Assembly: GCA_964550435.1 (NCBI GenBank)
Contig: CAZJZI010000012.1
Span: 1 to 52,971, forward strand
Origin: UBA11400 sp964550435
GTDB lineage: Bacteria; Bacteroidota; Rhodothermia; Balneolales; HLUCCA01
Length of the DNA: 52,971 nucleotides
Direction of reading: 5' to 3'
Made by a program: the position numbers and the translations under genes. The notes beneath the pieces were generated by a model that worked only from the letters and a program-made list of their open reading frames with translations, was not told the DNA's origin and made no database searches. Below are positions 8,528 through 17,566 of the stretch, piece by piece (the first letter of the stretch is position 1; every line of letters begins with the position of its first letter).

Positions 8528-9772
8528 ATGTTAAAGTCGTTTATTGAAGTTGGCAAGGAATCACACTTCCCGATTCAGAATTTGCCCTATGGGGCATTCC
8601 GAACCACGAAACGCTCGCCAAGGATTGGAGTGGCAATTGGTGATTTCGTTCTGGATTTGAAAGAAGCTCAGGGCCTGGGCTATTTTTCGGATATAGATGG
8701 ATTGCCGGAGGATGCATTTTCGAAATCGTACCTGAATGTGTTCATGGGTAGTGGCCGAAGAGTGTGGAGTGCGGTGCGGCGCAGATGTCAGGAACTTTTG
8801 GGCGAGGAGAGTGTGGAGGTTAGGGATAATCCTGAACTTCGAACCCGTTTACTGGTGCCAATGGAGACAGTGACCATGCTGATACCAGTTCAGATTGGAG
8901 ACTATACGGATTTTTATGCGTCGTTAGAGCACGCGACAAACGTAGGCACCATGTTTCGTGGTCCGGAAAACGCGCTTCAGCCTAACTGGAAACATCTGCC
9001 AGTAGGCTACCATGGCCGCGCCAGTTCCATTATCGCTGGCAACGGCGCCGTACGTCGCCCCGCGGGACAACAACTCATAAATAATCAACCAGTCCACGCA
9101 CCCACGCAAAAACTAGATTTCGAACTCGAAACAGCATTCTTTGTCGGAGTGGGAAACCGCCTTGGCGAACCAATCCCAATCGACCGCACATTGGACCACA
9201 TATTTGGAATGGTACTCATGAACGACTGGAGCGCCCGCGACATACAGAAATGGGAGTATGTGCCGTTGGGTCCATTTCTTGGCAAAAACTTTTGCACCAC
9301 AATCTCCCCATGGGTAGTTACAATGGAAGCCCTTGCGCCATTTCGGGTAACACCCCCGTCTCAGGACCCTGAACCACTCTCCTACCTCCTATCCGCAACA
9401 CCTGCCGCCTACGACATCCAGCTGGAAGTGGCTCTTAAACCATCTGATGGCGCGAAGTTTGTGACGATTTCAAGGTCTAACCACAAGTATCTGTACTGGA
9501 CTATAGACCAGCAACTGGCTCATCACTCGGTTAATGGCTGTAATATGCGTCCGGGTGACCTCATGGGATCAGGAACCATTAGTGGTCCATCGCCGGCGTC
9601 GATGGGTTGTCTGCTCGAAATGACGCACGACGGCGTGCGACCATTAAAGTTGGGAGAGGGTATCGAGCGGGGATATTTAATGGACGGCGATACGGTGCGG
9701 ATGTCAGGGTTTGCGCAAGGAGAGGGTTTCCGGGTGGGATTCGGAGAAATCACGAACGAGATTATCAGTTAA
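8528..9772 (+). CDS. fahA: fumarylacetoacetase
   Basis: Last step of tyrosine/homogentisate degradation: fumarylacetoacetate to fumarate plus acetoacetate. The 414 residues match the family length. Residues known from the mammalian enzyme are all present: D128 and H135 in DYTDFYASLEHATNVG, E199 and E201 in LDFELETAFFVG, D233 in MNDWSARD, and the KWEYVPLGPFLGK segment. No other tyrosine-catabolism gene (hmgA, hppD) is adjacent, so it stands alone here. A short 6-bp hairpin (TGAACA/TGTTCA at 9777-9794) sits between it and the convergent protease gene. Confidence 0.96.
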   Translation: MLKSFIEVGKESHFPIQNLPYGAFRTTKRSPRIGVAIGDFVLDLKEAQGLGYFSDIDGLPEDAFSKSYLNVFMGSGRRVWSAVRRRCQELLGEESVEVRDNPELRTRLLVPMETVTMLIPVQIGDYTDFYASLEHATNVGTMFRGPENALQPNWKHLPVGYHGRASSIIAGNGAVRRPAGQQLINNQPVHAPTQKLDFELETAFFVGVGNRLGEPIPIDRTLDHIFGMVLMNDWSARDIQKWEYVPLGPFLGKNFCTTISPWVVTMEALAPFRVTPPSQDPEPLSYLLSATPAAYDIQLEVALKPSDGAKFVTISRSNHKYLYWTIDQQLAHHSVNGCNMRPGDLMGSGTISGPSPASMGCLLEMTHDGVRPLKLGEGIERGYLMDGDTVRMSGFAQGEGFRVGFGEITNEIIS

Positions 9773-9776
9773 TCTG

Positions 9777-9794
9777 TGAACAGTCAGGTGTTCA
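9777..9794. terminator. weak hairpin between convergent genes
   Basis: TGAACA-GTCAGG-TGTTCA, a 6-bp stem in the 25-base space between fahA and the convergent T9SS protease gene. It has no T tract on either strand, so it is at best a weak bidirectional terminator. Confidence 0.25.
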
Positions 9795-9797
9795 ACG

Positions 9798-11441
9798 TTA
9801 CTTGAGAAGCAACATCTTTCCAACGCGATTAGCTCCCGTTCCGGCAAGTCTATACAGGTATACACCAGAAGCGAGTCCTTCGCCACGAAAAGCGATGTCG
9901 TAGAATCCTGGTTGTAGAGTGCCATTAAACAGCGTTTGAACCAGTCTTCCGGTAGTATCATAAACATCAAGACGTACAGATCCAGCTTTCGGAACTGTAA
10001 AGGGAATGGTAGTAGAAGGATTGAATGGGTTAGGATAATTCTGAGAAAGTGTGATTTCATCTGGAAGCTCGCGCGCGAAAATGGAGTAACTGATACGTTG
10101 GCGTGCGCTACCAGGGTTTGTAAGTACAGCAAGAATTTTATCCGTGCTTTGGGCTTGTACCCCCGTAGCAAAACGAATAAATCCACTATCAATGCTTGAT
10201 AACCCCGTTTCTATAGTCTCGCTCCATGTTCCATCCTTATGGTAAGACAGAATACCTGCTCCCATCACCGCGGCATCGTATTCAGCCTGGAAGATAACCT
10301 CCCCAAACTGACGATTAAGGTCTGTAATCGAGAGATATTGTGCCGCATAGATCTGATGTTCCTGCTCAAATGTTTGAGTACTGTCTTCAATTAAAGTGAC
10401 ACGTTGGATGGTAGGATTTGGAAACAGAGAGGCGTCAGGAAATCCGTAGCCTGAGATACTATTTTCGCCACTGGCCGCGTGCCAAAGATGGTTTCTTGTA
10501 AATTCCGTGGCAAAATTGAGGTGTCGGTTTTTCAAAACCTGATCAATGGCCGAAAACATAGTGGTAGATTGTGGACTTAGACCAATATAGTCCCAAACAT
10601 CAACCCAGAACTCTTCATCAATGGCCAAATCGAAGTAAAGCATCCAGGTAGCATGATAGTAAGATCCGGGAGTGCTTCGGTTCGGGTCGCGAAATACGGA
10701 GCAGGCACTGCTAGCACAGACACTTAGATAGTTAACGTAGTCGTCAACCTCCGGATAAACGACCTCCTCGGTCATTGTGGCATCCATTTCCAGCCAGTTG
10801 GTGAGACCAGAGTTGCCCTGCCAGCGTGATGTAGCGTATTGGATTGCGTGCTTTAGTTCATGGGCAATTGTCACTTTTAGTGCCCCGAGCTGATCTCCGT
10901 CTGGATTGTTATTGGGTGGAAAATCCTCAAAATTTCTATGAACAACAATGAAGGAAGTAGCACCTTGGGATTGTGTAAATCCATACGAGTTGATTTCCCT
11001 GAAGCGGATTTCATAAGGAACACCGGGCAAAACGGGATCTACAAATCCGCGCTGGTTAATCAGAAAATTGTAGGATTCATCGGCATACTGTGCCGCTTTT
11101 TCGATATAATCTGGAATGTTGTTTGCGTTCACATCCGCTGCTGGGACAGCATCATTACCGGTTCTGGTATAACTGAGTAGAAATTTACCGGATAGGGACA
11201 GATAAAATTCGGTGTTCTGAAGTTCCAGGGTTGAGAACGAATCAAAAGCATTGCGAATATCTCTGGCATACTGGTCATTATGATTCTCGGCATAAATCAC
11301 CAATGGTGTTAAACACTTATCGGGTAACTCTGATTGGCCGATCGTGGTTAGGCTCAGAGGTACTTGTGCCACAGATGAAAACGTCGCAATAAAAGTTAGT
11401 ACACTCAGAAATGCTACAATAAAAACAACTCGCTTAAACAT
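9798..11441 (-). CDS. secreted putative zinc metalloprotease with T9SS sorting domain
   Basis: 547 residues. A signal peptide occupies about 1-25 (ending SVAQ). A calcium-loop-like segment DVNANNIPDYIE is at 103-114. The zincin motif AHELKHA contains HExxH at H194-H198, followed by WLEMDAT (216-222) and EEVVYPEVDDY, which may carry the third metal ligand. The last ~85 residues are a type A T9SS C-terminal domain: LSQNYPNPFNPST, then LDVYDTTGRLVQTL and GVYLYRL, ending in a lysine. The protein is therefore predicted to cross the outer membrane by T9SS. It resembles the MXAN_6640-type family of putative metalloproteases; no activity or substrate can be assigned. It lies 5 bases downstream of a longer paralogue, so the pair is an operon arising by tandem duplication. 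Confidence 0.85.
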   Translation of the reverse strand: MFKRVVFIVAFLSVLTFIATFSSVAQVPLSLTTIGQSELPDKCLTPLVIYAENHNDQYARDIRNAFDSFSTLELQNTEFYLSLSGKFLLSYTRTGNDAVPAADVNANNIPDYIEKAAQYADESYNFLINQRGFVDPVLPGVPYEIRFREINSYGFTQSQGATSFIVVHRNFEDFPPNNNPDGDQLGALKVTIAHELKHAIQYATSRWQGNSGLTNWLEMDATMTEEVVYPEVDDYVNYLSVCASSACSVFRDPNRSTPGSYYHATWMLYFDLAIDEEFWVDVWDYIGLSPQSTTMFSAIDQVLKNRHLNFATEFTRNHLWHAASGENSISGYGFPDASLFPNPTIQRVTLIEDSTQTFEQEHQIYAAQYLSITDLNRQFGEVIFQAEYDAAVMGAGILSYHKDGTWSETIETGLSSIDSGFIRFATGVQAQSTDKILAVLTNPGSARQRISYSIFARELPDEITLSQNYPNPFNPSTTIPFTVPKAGSVRLDVYDTTGRLVQTLFNGTLQPGFYDIAFRGEGLASGVYLYRLAGTGANRVGKMLLLK

Positions 11442-11446
11442 GTATT

Positions 11447-13948
11447 CTATTTCAGTAAAGTGACTCGCTGTACCAGACGTTGAGTTTTTCCGGCGTTTCC
11501 TTCTGGAGTAACCGTCATTTGGATGATATACATTCCACTTGCCAGTGAAGTTGCGTTAAATGGGACAGAATATCTTCCGGCAGAATAGGAATCGTTCACA
11601 ATCGTTGCGACTCTCCTTCCTAAAATGTCGAAAACATCTAATGTTACAAAAGATAACTGACTGACTTCAAATGGAATAACAGTTGAAGGATTAAAAGGAT
11701 TTGGATATGATGGATTAAGTTTAACAGTTAATGGTAAATCAGACGGGCGTTCGATACTTACTCCCTCGCTAGGACGAACAGCAGCAGAATCTGAAAGATT
11801 GAAGCTTTGAACATAGGTTTCATCTAGTTCCAGATGACGGAGCGTTAGGGTTACAGTGGTGTCTTTTTTAGGTGTAAAATAGAGTGTGATCAGTGTATCA
11901 GATGGTTGCGTAGTAAGCTCAGATGCAAAGGCTAACCGAAGCCTATTAGAAATCGTGCTATTTCGGCTGGCTGTAAAAGTGGCTGATGGATCAAATGCTG
12001 TAGAAAATGAATTGTAAAAAAGCGCTAAGGTATCGTAGTCAATTTCAATATGTGCGGAATTAAACTGGGCGGGGGAATCTGATATCAGATAAACACGAAG
12101 GGTGTCATCTATACTGTTTGGATCGTCCGGATCTCCGAAAACGGACTCAATTCGAAGGTTTTGTACATCAGAAATCTGACCAGAGTCCAGATACTTTGAA
12201 AGTGGTGCATCGGCCTGAGTGTACCAGCTTGGACGAGGGACAAAAACTTCATTATCAGGATCTGCCGGATACTCAATTATCGTTCCAGTGCCTTTTTGCA
12301 GAATCACAGATGCATCGTAGGGAGTTGCTCGACCATTTGCAGTTACATCAGCGGAAAGCAATTCAAGTGGATTATCGATTTGAGTAACTGAACTTTGTAA
12401 AACCAATCTGTCTAATAATGCCTCAGCTTCGGTTCGGGCATCTGGATTCATGGTAGTACGGGTAAATTCAGCCAGTCTGTTAGTAGACGGGCTCAAATTT
12501 GTTCCGGTTATAAGCTGTGCAGACTGTGGGATCGAATTTGGATTGACTAGAGCAACGCCAATTCTTCGAATGTTCGAAAAGTCAACGGGCAATTTGTACC
12601 CATAAAATCCGAAGGTTAGGTTTGCTCGGTTGCTGGTTTGTCCTGCAAAACGCTCTTGATCGGTATCTGAGCGAATAATCTGAGTAGTGATGGTGCCATC
12701 ATCCATCCAGTAAACCACGCCTAAAGATACCCGTCGTTGTGATCCAAATTGTCTTAGTAAACCCAGATAAAGCGTTTCAAATTCTCCGATTTCTTCTGGC
12801 AGAAAATCGAAATAATTAGCCGATCTTTGAGCAAGGGGTTTCCACGTTGAAGCGTGCGGAAGGCCTTTTTCCAGGTCATTATTGGTTGTAATAATATCGG
12901 GATAAAGAAGCTTGTCGTTGAAACCATATCCTTCGACAGACCAGGTTTGGCCCGAAGCCATGTGCCATAAGTACATGGTAATGAACACATCGTCCGGGTT
13001 TTCTTCTCTTAAAACCAATTCCTGTTCCATCATCTGAAACATATTCGTAGTGTTCAGTGAATCGGCTCGATCCCACACATCCACCCAGAACTGATCTCCG
13101 AATCGTTCACGATAGTACAGCCCAAAAGTGGCCTGATAATACTGAAACGGGGCTGAGCGACTGGGATTGAGAAAAATATCATAATGATTTCCGTCAGGTC
13201 TACGGATTCCAAGGTAATTCAGGTAGTCCTTCACATTTGGATACACTACTTCTTCGGCCATGGTTGCATCCATTTCGATCCAGTTGGATCCTGGATTATT
13301 AATTGTTGCAAATTGAATGGCATGTTTTAGTTCATGAGCAATCGTGACCTTCAGTGCCCCAAGTTGATCGCCTTCCGGGTCTTTATTGCGAGGAAAGTTG
13401 ACAAAGTCATTATCCACAGTAATTGTTTGGGTTACAATTCCGTCTCTTTCACTTCTTTGAAACTGCCCGTAAATGCCATTATACGCTCGAAAACGGATGA
13501 AAATTGGGTTCTGTAAATCGGTAACAGGATCCACAAACCCGAGGTTCTGAACCAAATGTGTCCAGGACGAATCAGCGTATTCGGCGGCACGCTCAACATA
13601 ATCCGGAATGCCATTTTCGTCAGCATCAGCAAGTGGAATTGAATTGTTTCCAGAAGTCTCATAAATCAATTGAAATCTGCCAGAAGCCGACATCAATGTA
13701 TCGGCAGTCAAAATTTGAGCTTCGTATTGCTTCTTCTTTTCCCATTCCTGGAAGGAGCTAACCCCGAGAATTTGTCCAAGCTCGGCGCGTGACTCAGGAT
13801 TCTGTTCGTATTCAAGAATAATTGGGGTCAGGCAGCGAATGGTGTGTTCGTGATGGGGGGTATCACTCATTTGAGCCTGTAACGGCAGAGTGGTAATTGT
13901 AAATAATCCCAGGGTGAAACAAGTGATATGGATGAAGTAAAATTTCAA
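11447..13948 (-). CDS. large secreted putative metalloprotease with dockerin/cohesin-like insert and T9SS sorting domain
   Basis: 833 residues, TTG start giving a good signal peptide (about 1-26, ending LPLQAQ); a stop codon lies just upstream in frame and no ATG is available. It shares with its downstream paralogue the RCLTPIIL region, DADENGIPDYVERAAEYAD (108-126), the HELKH zincin motif at H205-H209, and WIEMDATMAEEVVYP. It differs by an insert. Residues about 531-554 (SADVTANGRATPYDASVILQ) look like a single dockerin-type calcium repeat. About 598-712 look like a cohesin-type beta domain (DTLRVYLISDSP, IEIDYDTLALFY). Residues 743-833 are a T9SS type A tail (LNPSYPNPFNPST, LDVFDILGRRV). 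It is first in a two-gene operon. Protease activity is inferred from the motif only. Confidence 0.85.
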   Translation of the reverse strand: MKFYFIHITCFTLGLFTITTLPLQAQMSDTPHHEHTIRCLTPIILEYEQNPESRAELGQILGVSSFQEWEKKKQYEAQILTADTLMSASGRFQLIYETSGNNSIPLADADENGIPDYVERAAEYADSSWTHLVQNLGFVDPVTDLQNPIFIRFRAYNGIYGQFQRSERDGIVTQTITVDNDFVNFPRNKDPEGDQLGALKVTIAHELKHAIQFATINNPGSNWIEMDATMAEEVVYPNVKDYLNYLGIRRPDGNHYDIFLNPSRSAPFQYYQATFGLYYRERFGDQFWVDVWDRADSLNTTNMFQMMEQELVLREENPDDVFITMYLWHMASGQTWSVEGYGFNDKLLYPDIITTNNDLEKGLPHASTWKPLAQRSANYFDFLPEEIGEFETLYLGLLRQFGSQRRVSLGVVYWMDDGTITTQIIRSDTDQERFAGQTSNRANLTFGFYGYKLPVDFSNIRRIGVALVNPNSIPQSAQLITGTNLSPSTNRLAEFTRTTMNPDARTEAEALLDRLVLQSSVTQIDNPLELLSADVTANGRATPYDASVILQKGTGTIIEYPADPDNEVFVPRPSWYTQADAPLSKYLDSGQISDVQNLRIESVFGDPDDPNSIDDTLRVYLISDSPAQFNSAHIEIDYDTLALFYNSFSTAFDPSATFTASRNSTISNRLRLAFASELTTQPSDTLITLYFTPKKDTTVTLTLRHLELDETYVQSFNLSDSAAVRPSEGVSIERPSDLPLTVKLNPSYPNPFNPSTVIPFEVSQLSFVTLDVFDILGRRVATIVNDSYSAGRYSVPFNATSLASGMYIIQMTVTPEGNAGKTQRLVQRVTLLK

Positions 13949-14033
13949 TAGATACAGGCCTCAATCATGGATTCAACGAAGTTGTGTGGGTTTTATCAAA
14001 GATTTTTAACTCTTTTATTGTTCACCATTTAAT

Positions 14034-14053
14034 CTAAAATAACCGTATTTTAG
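14034..14053. repeat. perfect inverted repeat between divergent genes, possible operator
   Basis: CTAAAATA-ACCG-TATTTTAG, an 8-bp perfect inverted repeat with a 4-base centre, in the intergenic region shared by the protease operon (minus) and trhO (plus). The right arm overlaps a GTATTTTAG sequence that resembles a -7 box 40 bases before the trhO ATG, so a bound protein could block that promoter. Confidence 0.4.
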
Positions 14054-14092
14054 CACATTAATGACTTGAATTTAAGCGATATACACATTGGT

Positions 14093-15076
14093 ATGGTTAA
14101 AATAATTTTATACTACAATTTCAGTCCAATACAGGATGTACAACGGTTCATCAAGGAACATCGTGCATATTGTAAAGAAAATGATTTGATGGGACGAATT
14201 TATGTATCCGATGAAGGTATCAACGGTACATTGGCGGGACCTGTTGAAAACGTGGACAAATACGAAGACTATCTTAGAAGTTTACCAGGTTTCGGACAAA
14301 CGGAGTTTAAAGAAGATTTCAGTGATACTGTTCCCTTTGCCAGAATGATAGTGAAGCATCGTCCTGAAATTGTTTCCTTACGAGCTGACATGGATCTTGA
14401 TCCTGGAACTGAAGGTTCTGGTTATCTGGAGCCGTCTGAGTGGCGTAAAGTCATGGAGTCTGGCGAAGAGTACGTTATGATTGACGTTCGAAATAACTAC
14501 GAATCCAAGGTTGGACACTTCGAGGGCGCAATATTGCCAGATCTGGAGAACTTCTATGATTTTCCGCAATGGGTAGATGAATGTGGATTAGACAAAGATA
14601 AAAAGGTCTTGATGTACTGTACTGGTGGTATCCGGTGCGAGAAATTTTCCATTTTGATGCGCAAAAAAGGATACAAGGATGTGAACCAGCTCCATGGTGG
14701 GATTTTGAATTACGCCAAAAAGGAACGTGGTGCACATTTCAAGGGCAAGTGCTTCGTTTTTGATGACCGCCTGGTTGTCCCCGTTAATCCAGATGATGAA
14801 GAGCCTATCAGTCTTTGTGAAATATCGGGTAGACCGAGTGATATGTACATCAACTGTGCCAACATGGAATGTAACCGCTTGTTCGTGGTCTGTGCTGAAG
14901 CTGCTGTAAAAATGGAAGGCTGTTGCAGCGAAGAGTGTCGTCAAAGTCCCAAAAGACGTCCTTTCGACAAGGAGAATGCGTTTGCACCGTTCAGAAAGTG
15001 GTATAACTACTTTGGACCGGAATTTAAGGACCGCAAGCCTATGCGCTCTGAAGGAACCGTGAAGGCGGAAGCCTGA
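14093..15076 (+). CDS. trhO: tRNA uridine-34 hydroxylase, rhodanese family
   Basis: Oxygen-dependent hydroxylation of uridine 34 in tRNA anticodons (TrhO/YceA family). Order: N-terminal acylphosphatase-like domain (YVSDEGINGTLAG near residue 38), rhodanese domain with MIDVRNNYES, and the active-site loop CTGGIRCE with the reactive cysteine at residue 176 in the ATG-started numbering, matching the position in E. coli TrhO. A C-terminal cysteine-rich zinc-like segment follows (CANMECNR, CCSEEC). I chose ATG 14093 (327 residues); a TTG nine codons upstream is also open. It is followed after 5 bases by a pseudouridine synthase, so two RNA-modification genes sit together. Confidence 0.94.
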   Translation: MVKIILYYNFSPIQDVQRFIKEHRAYCKENDLMGRIYVSDEGINGTLAGPVENVDKYEDYLRSLPGFGQTEFKEDFSDTVPFARMIVKHRPEIVSLRADMDLDPGTEGSGYLEPSEWRKVMESGEEYVMIDVRNNYESKVGHFEGAILPDLENFYDFPQWVDECGLDKDKKVLMYCTGGIRCEKFSILMRKKGYKDVNQLHGGILNYAKKERGAHFKGKCFVFDDRLVVPVNPDDEEPISLCEISGRPSDMYINCANMECNRLFVVCAEAAVKMEGCCSEECRQSPKRRPFDKENAFAPFRKWYNYFGPEFKDRKPMRSEGTVKAEA

Positions 15077-15081
15077 TTTAC

Positions 15082-16038
15082 GTGACCATGATCACAATTC
15101 CGGAACTGAATTTAACCGAGGAACTCGTACTGTCGCTCAGGCGACACCTACGGGTTCCGCCGGGACACATACTATTAAATGGTAATCCGGAACCAGCCCT
15201 CGAGCCAATCTCAATTGTTGATCCTTACGAGCATACCCATCGATTTCGTCCAAAATCAGAAGAAGTCGGACTAACGGTTTCATCCATTTTTGCTCAACGA
15301 TTTCCATTTCGCCCGGAGTCCGAGTGGATTAAAAAACAACTATCCGGAAATCTGGGTGTAAATGATGAGGTTACGGAATTTAATTACGCAGTAAAACATA
15401 ACGATGAACTTTTTCACCGAAATATCGGTGTAAGTGAACCCTCAGCTCCAGATGATTTGCGCGTTATATCCCATAATGAGCATTTTATATGGGTTGATAA
15501 ACCCTCCCCTTTGCCCATGCATTCTGGTGGGCGATATCACCGAAATACCGTTGTATCTTTACTTGAGAAACAGGGATTTGGAACGGTATATATCGTACAT
15601 AGGCTTGACGCCGTCACTTCCGGATTAATTTTACTGGCACGTTCAGAGTCTGCAGCAGCATATGCAAATAGATTCATATCAGGGCAAGATATTCACAAAA
15701 GTTATGAAGCGATTGTTCGTGGAAATCCACCAGAAGCTGATCATATAATCTCTGTTGGTATCAAACGCGACAAGGGCTTTTTATTCAAATGCAGTAATGA
15801 CCCGGACGCAAAAGAAGCGTTTACGAATGTGTCTGTCATACAGCATGGCGATGGATGGGCACAAGTTAAATGCAGGCCGATTACAGGTCGGACGCATCAA
15901 ATCAGACTTCATCTGGCTCATTGGGGTTACCCCATTTGGGACGACAAAATGTATAATGGTGTTGTTTCAGGACAAGATCGATCGAAATTGAAACAAGATC
16001 GTGCCATCAGTCTTATAAGCCTTGGAATCAGGTTTTAG
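15082..16038 (+). CDS. RluA-family RNA pseudouridine synthase
   Basis: Converts specific uridines in rRNA or tRNA to pseudouridine. It has an N-terminal extension (about 1-60) of no recognised fold, an S4-like segment (about 62-110: LTVSSIFAQRFPFRPESE), and the catalytic domain with HRLDAVTSGL, nucleophile D176, then GRTHQIRLHLAHWGYP. The target cannot be read from sequence: it could be an RluD/RluC-like rRNA enzyme or a TruC/RluA-like one. The start is GTG 15082, or ATG 15088 two codons in. It is probably co-transcribed with trhO. It ends 2 bases from a convergent lipoprotein gene with no visible terminator. Confidence 0.9.
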   Translation: MTMITIPELNLTEELVLSLRRHLRVPPGHILLNGNPEPALEPISIVDPYEHTHRFRPKSEEVGLTVSSIFAQRFPFRPESEWIKKQLSGNLGVNDEVTEFNYAVKHNDELFHRNIGVSEPSAPDDLRVISHNEHFIWVDKPSPLPMHSGGRYHRNTVVSLLEKQGFGTVYIVHRLDAVTSGLILLARSESAAAYANRFISGQDIHKSYEAIVRGNPPEADHIISVGIKRDKGFLFKCSNDPDAKEAFTNVSVIQHGDGWAQVKCRPITGRTHQIRLHLAHWGYPIWDDKMYNGVVSGQDRSKLKQDRAISLISLGIRF

Positions 16039-16040
16039 CT

Positions 16041-16649
16041 TTAATCTCGGTAAAAAGCCGCTTTGAGATCACTCCAGGAATACTCCCCTCCGTTCGAAAT
16101 GTCGGTCCACTCACTGATAGTCCATAATCCATCGTCCTCGAGTTGAAGTCGCAGCGCAAAAGTACCGCTAATTGTTGTCGGTACTCCAAGGTTTGAGCGG
16201 TTGTGTAGTACCGTAAGCGTGTAGTCAGCAAAAACCTGACGCGAATCGTTCGAGCTAAGTTCTGTTGAAATGTCAGAGAGGGTAAGCCTATGCCCCGAGT
16301 TATTCGTTGCTGCAGCCCTCAAATTATTGAAATAGGTTTTTTCGTCTTCAACAGACCAGTTTGCCCATATTTCAGGACTCGAATTAAGTGCTGTATTGGA
16401 GGGATTGAATCTAAATCCGGATTCAATCAAACAACGGGTATAGTTTACAGCATTCAGGTTTTCCACAGCTGATATAAGGTTATCCAGCACCACTTCCGGC
16501 CTGTCGGGTTGTAAAAAGACTCCCACATTTCCAGTGTCGGGGGGTTCTGCATCTCGTGTCTGGAATAATTCACAACTCACAAAAAATACTACTGACGTCA
16601 TTATCAGAAGTATGTGATACTGTCGATATAGAGGTAGCCCGTTCGCCAT
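16041..16649 (-). CDS. predicted lipoprotein of unknown function
   Basis: 202 residues. A short polar start and a hydrophobic stretch end in the lipobox FFVSC (C26), predicting lipidation and anchoring in the envelope. The mature part is acidic with alternating beta-like segments (RQVFADYTLTVLHN, GTFALRLQLEDDGLWTISEW), reminiscent of NTF2/SnoaL-like domains, but I cannot confirm a family. Its ATG directly abuts the TAA of the upstream alpha/beta hydrolase, indicating an operon and likely translational coupling. Confidence 0.75.
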   Translation of the reverse strand: MANGLPLYRQYHILLIMTSVVFFVSCELFQTRDAEPPDTGNVGVFLQPDRPEVVLDNLISAVENLNAVNYTRCLIESGFRFNPSNTALNSSPEIWANWSVEDEKTYFNNLRAAATNNSGHRLTLSDISTELSSNDSRQVFADYTLTVLHNRSNLGVPTTISGTFALRLQLEDDGLWTISEWTDISNGGEYSWSDLKAAFYRD

Positions 16650-17444
16650 TTAATCTTTGAAAAATGTCTCAGTAATTACTTTAAACTGGTGTGGGCGGTC
16701 CAGGAAGGCGTAGTGTCCGGCATTTTCAATAACCGCTAAACCAGAGTTTTTAATTCCACGTTCAATAACTTTGGCCTGGTAAAGCGGTGTAGATTCGTCA
16801 TTTGCTCCCCACAACAGTAGTACTTCCTGGTTGATTAGCGGTAGCGTGTTTTCGAGATATTCAGAAACTGTTTTTACGAATATTTCTCTCATTACTCCGT
16901 GGAGAATCTGATAATCTGATGAACCCAAAGACTTCCATAATTTAGTTGATCTGAGCCAGTTTAATCCTTTTTCTCCCATAACATTGGGCATCAATGTAAA
17001 TGGGAACTTTAGCGTTTTAGCAAGATATTTTTTGAAGTAAAACTTAGCAGATCTACGGGGTTTCATTCCCGCACCACCGGTTATGACTACTTTTTTAACG
17101 AGGTGTTTCCATTCAGGATGTGAGCACAGTTTTAGTGTCACACGACCCCCAAATGAATGAGCAATGATGTCGACCTGCCCCTCACACGTTTGCTTAATGA
17201 AATCAGCAACCATTTTTGCATATTCCCCAACCGACCAGGCTGAATTTGGGGCTGGACTTTTGCCAAATCCAGGGAAATCGATGAGGTAGAATGTCCGGGG
17301 AACATTTAGTGAATTTACCAGTGGTATCATGACGTCACTACTTGCACCCCATCCGTGTAGAATTATCATTGGCTTTCCACGGCCAATTTTTTTGTAAGCA
17401 ACGTTGTTGCCCTCGAAGTCATAAATCAATTGCTGCATTTCCAT
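16650..17444 (-). CDS. alpha/beta hydrolase
   Basis: 264 residues with a complete hydrolase triad: oxyanion HGWG at 30-33, nucleophile S97 in AHSFGGR, acid D216 in WGANDES and H244 in NAGHYAF. The cap region is at about 125-195. No signal peptide, so probably cytosolic. Family members include esterases, BioH/MenH-like enzymes and haloperoxidase-like proteins; the substrate is unknown. The downstream lipoprotein gene starts immediately after its stop codon. Confidence 0.9.
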   Translation of the reverse strand: MEMQQLIYDFEGNNVAYKKIGRGKPMIILHGWGASSDVMIPLVNSLNVPRTFYLIDFPGFGKSPAPNSAWSVGEYAKMVADFIKQTCEGQVDIIAHSFGGRVTLKLCSHPEWKHLVKKVVITGGAGMKPRRSAKFYFKKYLAKTLKFPFTLMPNVMGEKGLNWLRSTKLWKSLGSSDYQILHGVMREIFVKTVSEYLENTLPLINQEVLLLWGANDESTPLYQAKVIERGIKNSGLAVIENAGHYAFLDRPHQFKVITETFFKD

Positions 17445-17504
17445 TCCAATAATTTACACAATCCATAATCATTTATGTGAAACTTGTGTCGAATATTGCA
17501 AGGA

Positions 17505-17560
17505 TTATCGTTTTACTGACACATACTCTATACCAATAGATAACATTTTAAAAACGATAA
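17505..17560. repeat. 10-bp inverted repeat arms flanking a promoter region
   Basis: TTATCGTTTT at 17505-17514 and its exact complement AAAACGATAA at 17551-17560, 36 bases apart, the second arm ending six bases before the ATG of the helix-hairpin-helix gene. A TATACCAAT sequence between the arms could be a -10/-7 element. The layout would suit a repressor binding two sites, or an mRNA stem that hides the start region. Confidence 0.35.
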
Positions 17561-17566
17561 CCACTT

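Noticed and set aside
9704..10192. 162-codon open frame on the minus strand overlapping the protease gene and the fahA end
   Set aside because: It lies in another frame of the well-supported T9SS protease, has no recognisable domain, and would also run into fahA.
11441..11447. Possible frameshift that would join the two metalloprotease genes
   Set aside because: Each has its own signal peptide, HELKH motif and T9SS tail, so they are two full genes.
14588..14944. 118-codon minus-strand open frame inside trhO
   Set aside because: Antisense to the conserved rhodanese domain; no family features.
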